A stretch of 64,000 nt of DNA from Streptomyces sp. NRRL S-118 (lineage in GTDB: Bacteria; Actinomycetota; Actinomycetes; Streptomycetales; Streptomycetaceae). The position numbers and the translations under genes were made by a program. The DNA is taken from contig NZ_KL591002.1 in the NCBI RefSeq assembly GCF_000716335.1, forward strand, positions 617,151 through 681,150, given 5' to 3'. Below the pieces are notes generated by a model. It had not been told where the DNA came from. It saw only the letters and a list, made by a program, of their open reading frames with translations, and did not search any database. Shown one piece after another: positions 1 through 7,254 of this stretch. Each line of letters begins with the position of its first letter. Position 1 is the first letter of the stretch.

Positions 1-359
1 GTACGAGCCGGAGCGGCGGCCTCCTCGGCCGCGGCCTCCTCGACCGGGGCCTCGGCGGAGGCTTCCGCGGCGGGCGCACCGGCGGGAGCCGTCGCCTTGC
101 GCGTGGCACGGCGGCGCGGACGGGCGGGTGCGGCGTCCTCGGCGGCCGGAGCCGCGGCGGCGGGCGCCTCGGCGGCGGCCGGTGCCGGCTCCGGGGTGTC
201 GACGACGACCTCGGCGGCGCCGGTGGCCGCGGACGGCGGCCCGGCGGGGCGCGAGGCGGCGCGGCGCCGACGGCGCGGCGGCAGCGTGTCGCTCGGAGAG
301 TTGTTCTCTTCGCTGGTGTTGTTACCGGCGGTGACGCCGGATTCGTTCGGCTCGAGCAT
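1..359 (-). CDS. rne: Ribonuclease E/G, N-terminal part (runs off window)
   Basis: Only the first 119 codons are present; the gene continues beyond the left edge. The start ATG at 357-359 is preceded on the minus strand by a GGGAGAA Shine-Dalgarno about 9 bases upstream. The visible product begins MLEPNESGVTAGN, then carries an arginine block (PPRRRRRAASR) and a low-complexity Ala/Pro/Glu stretch with further Arg-rich islands. This matches the disordered N-terminal arm of actinobacterial RNase E, the endonuclease that starts mRNA decay and rRNA/tRNA processing. The catalytic S1 and DNase-I-like domains are outside the window, so the name rests on this arm and on synteny with the neighbouring rod-shape cluster. 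Confidence 0.75.
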   Translation of the reverse strand, partial: MLEPNESGVTAGNNTSEENNSPSDTLPPRRRRRAASRPAGPPSAATGAAEVVVDTPEPAPAAAEAPAAAAPAAEDAAPARPRRRATRKATAPAGAPAAEASAEAPVEEAAAEEAAAPAR

Positions 360-379
360 GCGGGCGGTTCTCCCGTCAC

Positions 380-420
380 GCTCCCGGGCGCCGCGTCTGG
401 CGCGGGCGCCGCACGGGAGC
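380..420. terminator. Large GC-rich hairpin before rne
   Basis: The arms GCTCCCG...GCGCCGCG and CGCGG.CGCC...CGGGAGC pair across a short TCTGG loop with small bulges. It lies between the DUF2344 gene (ends at 543) and the rne start, so it may terminate the upstream transcript. It could equally be a structured rne leader; RNase E leaders are autoregulatory in other bacteria. No T-run is present. Confidence 0.4.
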
Positions 421-542
421 TGTTATGTCTGGCTCGCCGGTTCCGTACGAGGTACGCACGGCCTGGCGAAAGTCTTGTGTGTGTGCACGCGGCCCGACCC
501 AGGTGGCTCCCGAGTGCCAGGGCTGCGCTGCGACGACCACCC

Positions 543-1319
543 CTACGCGGAACCTGCACCCTGCGTCGCCGCGGCATGTTCGGCGGCCTTGGGTGGGGCG
601 GCCGTGACTGCCTCGCGGTCGGGCGCGAGCGGGTCGGTCACCGTGCCGGTCTCCTCGTCGAAGAGCCCCTGCGCCAGCCTGGTCACCGCTGCGGGGACCG
701 GCGGCGCCAGGTCGGCCACAGCTCGGAGACCGGACAGGACGTCGTCGGGTCGTACGGCAGGTGTCACGTGCCGAACAACCAGCCGCAGTATCGCACAGGG
801 GCCCTGCCCGGGCCTATCGTCCGGCGCGGAGGCCGCTTCCAGGCCCGCCACGGCGGCCCGTGCGTCGAAGGTGCGGATGCCGTTCTTCGTCTTGCGCTGC
901 ACCTCGACGGTGCCGGCTGCCAGGAAGGCGGCGACGGCGCGCTCGGCGTCCTCGGCGCCCACACCGTCGAGCCTCAGCTCCCAGACGGAGGCGGTGAGCC
1001 GGTCGGCGAGTCCGGACGTGCGTGCCTCGACGGCGTCGATGATGTCGAGGCCGTCGGGGAGCGATTCGTCGAGCAGCTCGCGCAGCGTGTCGGGGTCGCG
1101 CGGCTCGGTGAGGGCGATCTCCAGGTACTCCGCTTCGGAGCCGGTACCCGTGGGGGCGGCGTTGGCGTACGACACCTTCGGGTGCGGGGTGAAGCCGGCC
1201 GAGTACGCCATGGGCACCTCGGCGCGGCGCAGTGCCCGCTCGAAGGCGCGCTGGAAGTCGCGGTGGCTGGTGAACCGGAGGCGGCCGCGCTTGGTGTAGC
1301 GCAGTCGGATGCGCTGCAC
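543..1319 (-). CDS. TIGR03936 family radical SAM-associated protein (DUF2344)
   Basis: A 258-residue protein starting VQRIRLRYTKRGRLRFTSH, with the family's conserved RxxFxSHRDFxRAFERALRRAEVPxAYSxGFTPHP block in the first 50 residues, followed by YLEIALTE and a variable C-terminal half. The family is encoded next to, or fused to, B12-binding radical SAM proteins like the one at 2499-4421; its biochemical role is not known. Here the two are separated by a repeat-protein gene. The GTG at 1319 is the first usual start before the conserved block but has no Shine-Dalgarno. An in-frame CTG at 1361 has a good GAGGAG eight bases upstream, so the true N-terminus may be 14 residues longer. Confidence 0.85.
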   Translation of the reverse strand: MQRIRLRYTKRGRLRFTSHRDFQRAFERALRRAEVPMAYSAGFTPHPKVSYANAAPTGTGSEAEYLEIALTEPRDPDTLRELLDESLPDGLDIIDAVEARTSGLADRLTASVWELRLDGVGAEDAERAVAAFLAAGTVEVQRKTKNGIRTFDARAAVAGLEAASAPDDRPGQGPCAILRLVVRHVTPAVRPDDVLSGLRAVADLAPPVPAAVTRLAQGLFDEETGTVTDPLAPDREAVTAAPPKAAEHAAATQGAGSA

Positions 1320-1444
1320 CGCCGGTGCGGGCGGCGGGCCTTCGGGCTGTCGCTTGCCCAGTGGTTCTTCTCCTCGGTGCGGGGCGGGCGCGGGTGGCGC
1401 ACCGCCCACGAAAATTCGGGCGGCTCCCGGGGGTCCCGCCCGGC

Positions 1445-2437
1445 TCACCCCCGCTTGCGCAGGGAGATCTCGGGTGCGGGCGCCGCGCCAGGAGCGGTCG
1501 TCGTACTACCCAGAGTACGCGCCGGGACGTGCGCGCGTTCCAGGGGCTGTCGCGCGGCGGCGTCGCCGACCAGGGCCCGCCATGCGTCCCGGCGGGCCTT
1601 GCGCACCACTTCACCTGCGGAGACGAGCGCCGCCTTGGCCGCCCGCCCCGCCGCGACGGCGGCGCGCCGGGCGGGGCGCCAGAGGTGGTCGCGCACGGCA
1701 TGGCCGACCGGGGTGCACACGGTGCGGTAGAACCAGGCGGCGGGCCGGCCGACGAGCTGCCAGGCGAGCCACTTCAGCGCACGGCCCACGGCACGCGAGA
1801 CGTACCCGGCGACGCGCCAGGCGACCTCGGCCGCGGCGACGATCTCGCGCCCGACGGCGAGGAGACCGCGTCCGACGGGGGTGAGCACCCAGCGGTACAG
1901 CCACCGGCAGGGCACCACGACGAGGACCGTGCCGAGCCAGGCCAGGCCGTGTCCGACCGGGGTGAGCACCCAGCGGTACAGGGCGGTGAAGGGCCAGACG
2001 AAGACGGCCCGGAGGATACACCCCAGGCCCCGCCCGACCGGTGCGAGCACGGTGCGGCAGAACCAGACCAGCGGTGTGACGACCAGCGTCCTGACCAGCC
2101 AGGCGATGCCCCGGCCCAGCGGCGTGAGCACCCGGCGGTACAGCCACTGGCAGGGCACCACGATGCCGTACGTCACCAGGCCCGACACCAGCCACGCCAG
2201 GGCGCGGCCCACGGGCACCAGCAGGGTGTCCCACACCCACTCCAGGGCCCGGCCCAGCGGGCGCAGCAGCACCCGGTCGATCGCCCGGCCGCAGGCGGTC
2301 AGGACGTCCCAGACCATGCGGACGGGGATCACCACGAGCAGCACCACGATCCGCACCGGGATCCTGATCACCGTGGTCAGGCAGCCTTCGCCGCCTTCGT
2401 ACGCCTCGTTCCGCTTTTCCAGGTCCATACCCGGCAT
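1445..2437 (-). CDS. Hydrophobic 27-residue repeat protein of unknown function
   Basis: A 330-residue protein I do not recognise as a named family. A short polar N-terminus (MPGMDLEKRNEAYEGGEG) is followed by regular repeats with the core VLTPVGRGLAWL then VVxPxxWLYRW. Four cores fall exactly 27 residues apart at residues 103, 130, 157 and 184; further copies lie at 72, 213 and 240, and shorter-spaced cores at 45 and 57. Hydrophobic and aromatic stretches alternate with fixed Arg and Gly, so the units could be short membrane or amphipathic helices. The C-terminal 80 residues are Ala/Arg-rich and then disordered. The start is uncertain: ATG at 2437 or 2428, neither with a Shine-Dalgarno. It sits between two radical SAM-linked genes. 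Confidence 0.7.
   Translation of the reverse strand: MPGMDLEKRNEAYEGGEGCLTTVIRIPVRIVVLLVVIPVRMVWDVLTACGRAIDRVLLRPLGRALEWVWDTLLVPVGRALAWLVSGLVTYGIVVPCQWLYRRVLTPLGRGIAWLVRTLVVTPLVWFCRTVLAPVGRGLGCILRAVFVWPFTALYRWVLTPVGHGLAWLGTVLVVVPCRWLYRWVLTPVGRGLLAVGREIVAAAEVAWRVAGYVSRAVGRALKWLAWQLVGRPAAWFYRTVCTPVGHAVRDHLWRPARRAAVAAGRAAKAALVSAGEVVRKARRDAWRALVGDAAARQPLERAHVPARTLGSTTTAPGAAPAPEISLRKRG
1697..2305 (-). repeat. 81-bp in-frame repeats (27 residues each)
   Basis: This is the DNA encoding the PVGR/WLYR repeats of the protein at 1445-2437. Three consecutive intervals are exactly 81 bp (residues 103-130-157-184); flanking units vary (31, 29 and 27 codons). The copies differ at many third positions, which suggests old duplication kept under protein-level selection rather than recent slippage. 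Confidence 0.75.
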
Positions 2438-2440
2438 GAC

Positions 2441-2483
2441 GCAACGGCCCGGCCAGGGGTTTCTTCCCCGGCCGGGCCGTTGC
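2441..2483. terminator. Strong hairpin downstream of the radical SAM gene
   Basis: The arms GCAACGGCCCGGCC and GGCCGGGCCGTTGC pair perfectly, with an inner GGGG/CCCC pairing across a single A bulge and a six-base loop. It lies between the stop of the radical SAM gene (2499) and the start of the repeat-protein gene (2437). It probably terminates or attenuates transcription coming from the radical SAM gene. Confidence 0.65.
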
Positions 2484-2498
2484 GCGGACGTTACATGA

Positions 2499-4421
2499 TC
2501 ACTTCACGACGGTCAGCGGAAGGAGCTTCTTGCCGGTGGGACCGACCTGGATCTCCGTCTGCATGGCGGGGCACACGCCGCAGTCGAAGCACGGGGTCCA
2601 GCGGCAGTCCTCGACCTCCGTCTCGTCGAGCGCGTCCTGCCAGTCCTCCCAGAGCCAGTCCTTGTCGAGACCGGAGTCCAGGTGGTCCCAGGGCAGGACC
2701 TCCTCGTAGGTGCGCTCGCGGGTGGTGTACCAGTCGACGTCCACGCCGTACTCCGGCAGCGTCTTCTCGGCGCAGGCCATCCAGCGGTCGTAGCTGAAGT
2801 GCTCGCGCCAGCCGTCGAAGCGGCCGCCGTCCTCGTACACCGCGCGGATGACCGCGCCGACCCGGCGGTCGCCGCGGGAGAGCAGGCCCTCGACGATGCC
2901 GGGCTTGCCGTCGTGGTAGCGGAAGCCGATGGAGCGGCCGTACTTCTTGTCGCCGCGGATCTTGTCGCGGAGCTTCTCCAGGCGGGCGTCGGTCTCCTCG
3001 GCGGAGAGCTGCGGAGCCCACTGGAAGGGGGTGTGCGGCTTGGGGACGAACCCGCCGATCGACACCGTGCAGCGGATGTCGTTGGACTTCGACACCTCGC
3101 GGCCCTTGGCGATGACGTTCGCCGCCATGTCGGCGATCTGCAGCACGTCGTCGTCGGTCTCCGTCGGCAGGCCGCACATGAAGTACAGCTTCACCTGGCG
3201 CCAGCCGTTGCCGTACGCGGTGGCGACGGTGCGGATCAGGTCCTCCTCCGACACCATCTTGTTGATGACCTTGCGCATGCGCTCGGAGCCGCCCTCGGGG
3301 GCGAAGGTCAGACCGGACCGGCGGCCGTTCCTCGTCAGCTCGTTGGCGAGGTCGACGTTGAACGCGTCGACGCGGGTGGAGGGGAGGGACAGGCCGATCT
3401 TGTCCTCCTCGTACCGGTCGGCGAGGCCCTTGGCGATGTCACCGATCTCGGAGTGGTCGGCGGAGGACAGCGACAACAGGCCGACCTCCTCGAAGCCGGT
3501 CGCCTTCAGGCCCTTGTCGACCATCTCGCCGATGCCGGTGATGCTTCGCTCCCGCACGGGGCGCGTGATCATGCCGGCCTGGCAGAAACGGCAGCCGCGG
3601 GTGCAGCCGCGGAAGATCTCCACGCTCATCCGCTCGTGGACGGTCTCGGCGAGCGGGACGAGCGGCTGCTTGGGGTAGGGCCACTCATCGAGGTCCATGA
3701 CGGTGTGCTTGGACACGCGCCACGGGACGCCCGACCGGTTCGGTACGACGCGGCCGATGCGGCCGTCGGGCAGGTACTCGACGTCGTAGAACGCCGGGAT
3801 GTAGACCGAGCCGGTCTTCGCCAGGCGGAGGAGGACCTCCTCGCGGCCGCCGGGGCGGCCCTCCGCCTTCCAGGCGCGGATGATCTCGGTCATGTCGAGC
3901 ACGGCCTGCTCGCCGTCACCGATGATCGCGGCGTCGATGAAGTCGGCGATCGGCTCCGGGTTGAAGGCGGCGTGGCCGCCCGCGAGCACGATCGGGTCGT
4001 CGAGCGTGCGGTCCTTCGCCTCCAGCGGGATGCCCGCGAGGTCGAGCGCGGTGAGCATGTTGGTGTAGCCGAGCTCGGTGGAGAAGCTCAGCCCGAAGAC
4101 GTCGAACGCCTTCACGGGCCGGTGGCTGTCCACGGTGAACTGCGGCACCCGGTGCTCGCGCATCAGGGCTTCGAGGTCGGGCCACACGCTGTAGGTGCGC
4201 TCGGCGAGCACGCCCTCACGCTCGTTGAGCACCTCGTACAGGATCATGACGCCCTGGTTGGGCAGGCCTACCTCGTACGCGTCCGGGTACATCAGCGCCC
4301 AGCGCACGTCGCAGCTGTCCCACTCCTTGACGGTGGAGTTCAGCTCACCGCCGACGTACTGGATGGGCTTCTGCACATGCGGGAGCAGAGCTTCGAGCTG
4401 TGGGAAGACCGACTCGGACAT
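2499..4421 (-). CDS. TIGR03960 family B12-binding radical SAM protein
   Basis: A 640-residue protein with an N-terminal cobalamin-binding-like region (about 35-180, including WALMYPDAYEVGLPNQG and LAGGHAAFNPEP). The radical SAM core carries the cluster ligands C273, C277 and C280 in RGCTRGCRFCQ, then SLSSADHSEIGDI and a TFAPEGGSERMR segment. A C-terminal FDCGVC pair probably binds a second metal. Such proteins form a 5'-deoxyadenosyl radical; the substrate of this family is unknown. The neighbouring DUF2344 protein is its usual partner. Start: ATG at 4419-4421 with GAAGG about seven bases upstream. Length is typical. Confidence 0.9.
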   Translation of the reverse strand: MSESVFPQLEALLPHVQKPIQYVGGELNSTVKEWDSCDVRWALMYPDAYEVGLPNQGVMILYEVLNEREGVLAERTYSVWPDLEALMREHRVPQFTVDSHRPVKAFDVFGLSFSTELGYTNMLTALDLAGIPLEAKDRTLDDPIVLAGGHAAFNPEPIADFIDAAIIGDGEQAVLDMTEIIRAWKAEGRPGGREEVLLRLAKTGSVYIPAFYDVEYLPDGRIGRVVPNRSGVPWRVSKHTVMDLDEWPYPKQPLVPLAETVHERMSVEIFRGCTRGCRFCQAGMITRPVRERSITGIGEMVDKGLKATGFEEVGLLSLSSADHSEIGDIAKGLADRYEEDKIGLSLPSTRVDAFNVDLANELTRNGRRSGLTFAPEGGSERMRKVINKMVSEEDLIRTVATAYGNGWRQVKLYFMCGLPTETDDDVLQIADMAANVIAKGREVSKSNDIRCTVSIGGFVPKPHTPFQWAPQLSAEETDARLEKLRDKIRGDKKYGRSIGFRYHDGKPGIVEGLLSRGDRRVGAVIRAVYEDGGRFDGWREHFSYDRWMACAEKTLPEYGVDVDWYTTRERTYEEVLPWDHLDSGLDKDWLWEDWQDALDETEVEDCRWTPCFDCGVCPAMQTEIQVGPTGKKLLPLTVVK

Positions 4422-4481
4422 CTCGAACCTTCGTGAGCTGGCAAGGGGGCGACTCTCAAGCGTAACCCGGCCCCCGGGGCT

Positions 4482-5990
4482 TCAGAGCCGCCCCGCTTTC
4501 CCGCCCGGGGCCGCCCGGCCCCACACCTGCGGCAGCTCGCGCTCGCATTGCTCCGCCCGGGACTCCTCCCTGCCGTACAGCAACCCCCAGGTGAACGCGG
4601 TCTCGCCGGCCGCGTGGGCTTTGACCGCCATGTCCCGCAGGGTCTCGCGGGCGACGACGGCGTCCTGGTGCTCGCCGAGGAGCTGCTGGACGCTCTTCAT
4701 CCGCCGGGCGAAGCGCTTCGCGGGCTTGCCGAGTGCCGGGCGGGCGGCCTCCGTGGCGTACCGGACCCGCTTGGCGGCCTTGCGGGCGTCGTGCAGGGCG
4801 TGGTCGCGCGCGTTGCCCGGGGGCAGCGCGAGGGCGCGGTCGACGCGGGCGGCGAGCCGCTCGTACTCCTTGAGCACCGCGCCGCGCAGCACCTTTGCGG
4901 CGGGCCCGCGGGCCGCGCGGCGCAGCGGCGGCTCGGCCAGCAGCGCGGTGAGGGAGGCGAGGAGGGCGAGGTAGCGGTCGCTGTCGAGGGCGGCGGCGGT
5001 GCGCTCCCTGGTGCCGGCGCGGCCGGCCGCGGCCCAGGCCTGCAGCCTGGCGCGCACCGGGCCGAGGAGCAGGGTGTCGGGCAGGGCGTCGATGCGGGCG
5101 GTGAGCCGCTCGGTGAGCACCTCGTGATCGCGCGCGGCGCCGAGTTCACCCGCCAGCCACTTGAGCTCGTCGGCCACGGGGTCGGTGGCCGTGCGGTCGA
5201 GGACCTTGCGGTACGAGCGCAGGGCGCTGCGCATGCGGCGTGTGGCGACCCGCATCTTGTGCACCGAGTCGGGCAGGTCGCGCCGTACGGCGGCGTCGTA
5301 GGTGAGGAGTGCCTCGGCTTGTTCGCGCAGGTAGCGCAGGACGTGGTCGCCCGCGCTCCCGTCCCCCTCGGGTTCCCGCGCAGGGCGCCAGCCGGTCTCC
5401 GCGAGCGCGCGTTCGAGCTTGGACGAGGAGGCGGCGGGGCGCAGGCCGGCCTTGCGCAGCCGCTTGTGCACGGCGTCGAGGAACGCGGGGTCCCCGCCGT
5501 CCGCGAGCTCCACTTCGATCTCGGTCCACTCGGCGTGACGGCCCGAGCCGTTCAGGCGGTCCGCGCGGACCGTGTCGGTGCTGAGTTCGGCGAGCAGCGC
5601 ACCCCGGTCGTCCAGGAGGTGCCGCACGTCCCGCGACGACCGCAGGCGCACGACGGGGACGACGGCGGCGCCGCGGGTCCGGGCACGGACCAGGGCTGTC
5701 AGGGCGTCCGGCACCTCGTCGGCGAGCGGGGCGCTGATCTCGTCGCGGGTCCCGGGGGCCACGGGCAGTTTGAGGTGCCAGCCGGCGTCGCCGCCCCCGG
5801 TGCGGCGCCGCAGGGTGATGCCGGCCGCGGCGAGGCGCAGGTCGGCGGTGTCGTAGTACACGGCGTCCAGCTCGGCGACGCCCTGGTCGACGGTCCGGGC
5901 GGTCCCGGCCACGCCGGTCAGGACGGGCAGCCGGGTGCCGGGGGTGGCTTCGTACTTCCGCTCGATCTCGCGTTTCGTATCCGCCGTCAT
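4482..5990 (-). CDS. CYTH and CHAD domain-containing protein
   Basis: A 502-residue two-domain protein. Residues 5-200 are a CYTH triphosphate tunnel domain beginning with the diagnostic EIERKYE, followed by DAVYYDT and ITLRRR, the basic and acidic residues that line the tunnel. Residues 230-490 are a CHAD helical domain with conserved histidines (SVHKMRVATRRMRSALR, HALHDARKAAKRVRYATEA). CYTH enzymes hydrolyse inorganic triphosphate or thiamine triphosphate, and CHAD domains bind polyphosphate, so the protein probably acts on or at polyphosphate; this is inference from the domains. It lies alone between the radical SAM gene and rodA, with 55 bp to rodA. Confidence 0.9.
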   Translation of the reverse strand: MTADTKREIERKYEATPGTRLPVLTGVAGTARTVDQGVAELDAVYYDTADLRLAAAGITLRRRTGGGDAGWHLKLPVAPGTRDEISAPLADEVPDALTALVRARTRGAAVVPVVRLRSSRDVRHLLDDRGALLAELSTDTVRADRLNGSGRHAEWTEIEVELADGGDPAFLDAVHKRLRKAGLRPAASSSKLERALAETGWRPAREPEGDGSAGDHVLRYLREQAEALLTYDAAVRRDLPDSVHKMRVATRRMRSALRSYRKVLDRTATDPVADELKWLAGELGAARDHEVLTERLTARIDALPDTLLLGPVRARLQAWAAAGRAGTRERTAAALDSDRYLALLASLTALLAEPPLRRAARGPAAKVLRGAVLKEYERLAARVDRALALPPGNARDHALHDARKAAKRVRYATEAARPALGKPAKRFARRMKSVQQLLGEHQDAVVARETLRDMAVKAHAAGETAFTWGLLYGREESRAEQCERELPQVWGRAAPGGKAGRL

Positions 5991-6045
5991 TCGATTCGGG
6001 TTACCCCGGACGGGCCTGTCTACGCCGGACCGCGCGCCGTGCCGC

Positions 6046-7248
6046 TCAGGCCGTTATCGGCCGCTGCACCCTGATCGACTGGAGCAGCCCGATGGCCACC
6101 CACACCGCGAACATCGACGATCCGCCGTACGACACGAACGGCAGCGGCAGACCGGCGACCGGCATGATGCCGAGCGTCATGCCGATGTTCTCGAAGGACT
6201 GGAAGGCGAACCAGGCGATGATGCCGGCGGCGACGATCGTCCCGTAGAGCTCGGTCGTCTCGCGGGCGATGCGGCAGGCCCGCCACAGCACCACGCCGAG
6301 CAGCGCGAGTATCGTGCCGGCGCCGATGAAGCCGAGTTCCTCGCCGGCGACGGTGAAGATGAAGTCGGTCTGCTGTTCGGGGACGAACTGGCCGGTGGTC
6401 TGGTGGCCGTTGAAGAGGCCCGCTCCGTACAGCCCGCCCGAACCGATGGCGATGCGCGCCTGATTGGTGTTGTAGCCGACGCCCGCGGGGTCGAGTTCGG
6501 GGTTGGCGAAGGCGGCGAAGCGGTTGATCTGGTACTCGTCGAGGACGCCGAGGGCCGCGACCAGGGCGGCGCCGACGGCGCCCGCGCCGATCAGGCCGAA
6601 GATCCAGCGGTTGGAGGCGCCGGAGGCGAGCAGCACGCCGAGCACGATGACGACCATCACCATGACCGAGCCGAGGTCCGGCATCAGCATGACGATGGCC
6701 ATCGGTACGACGGCGATGCCGAGGGACTTGGCGACCGTCCGGTGGTCCGGATGGAGCTGGTCCCCCGCGTCGACCTTCGCGGCGAGCAGCATCGCCATGC
6801 CCAGGATGATCGTGATCTTCACGAACTCGGAGGGCTGGAGGGAGAAGCCGCCGCCGATCACGATCCACGCGTGCGCGCCGTTGATGGTGGCGCCGAGCGG
6901 GGTGAGGACGAGCAGGACCAGCACCACGGAGATGCCGTACAGCACGGGCACGGCACCGCGCAGGGTGCGGTGGCCCAGCCAGATCGTCCCGATCATCAGG
7001 GCGAACCCGATGCCGCTGTTGAGCACGTGGCGCAGCAGGAAGTAGTACGGGTCGCCGTGGTTGAGCTCGGTGCGGTTGCGGGTGGCGGACCACACCAGCA
7101 GCGCCCCGATGAAGGACAGCGCGATGGAGGAGAAGAGCAGCGGCCAGTCGAGCCGGCGCACCCAGGAGTCGCGTGCGGTCAGTCGGGACCAGGCACCGCC
7201 GCGCTGCGGCGCGTACCCGGGGACGGAGAAGTTGTTGGTTCCGGCCAT
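6046..7248 (-). CDS. rodA: Rod-shape SEDS glycosyltransferase RodA/FtsW family
   Basis: A 400-residue polytopic membrane protein of the SEDS family, which polymerises peptidoglycan from lipid II together with a class B PBP. About ten hydrophobic segments are visible, with the family signatures NGAHAWI, GFSLQPSEFVKI, PDLGSVMVM and the C-terminal GLPLPFVSYGGSSM. Its PBP partner MrdA is encoded directly upstream with a six-base gap, and its Shine-Dalgarno (GGAGGG) lies inside the mrdA 3' end, so translation is probably coupled. In Streptomyces this mre-linked copy serves spore-wall synthesis rather than vegetative tip growth. Confidence 0.93.
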   Translation of the reverse strand: MAGTNNFSVPGYAPQRGGAWSRLTARDSWVRRLDWPLLFSSIALSFIGALLVWSATRNRTELNHGDPYYFLLRHVLNSGIGFALMIGTIWLGHRTLRGAVPVLYGISVVLVLLVLTPLGATINGAHAWIVIGGGFSLQPSEFVKITIILGMAMLLAAKVDAGDQLHPDHRTVAKSLGIAVVPMAIVMLMPDLGSVMVMVVIVLGVLLASGASNRWIFGLIGAGAVGAALVAALGVLDEYQINRFAAFANPELDPAGVGYNTNQARIAIGSGGLYGAGLFNGHQTTGQFVPEQQTDFIFTVAGEELGFIGAGTILALLGVVLWRACRIARETTELYGTIVAAGIIAWFAFQSFENIGMTLGIMPVAGLPLPFVSYGGSSMFAVWVAIGLLQSIRVQRPITA

Positions 7249-7254
7249 CGTGGA

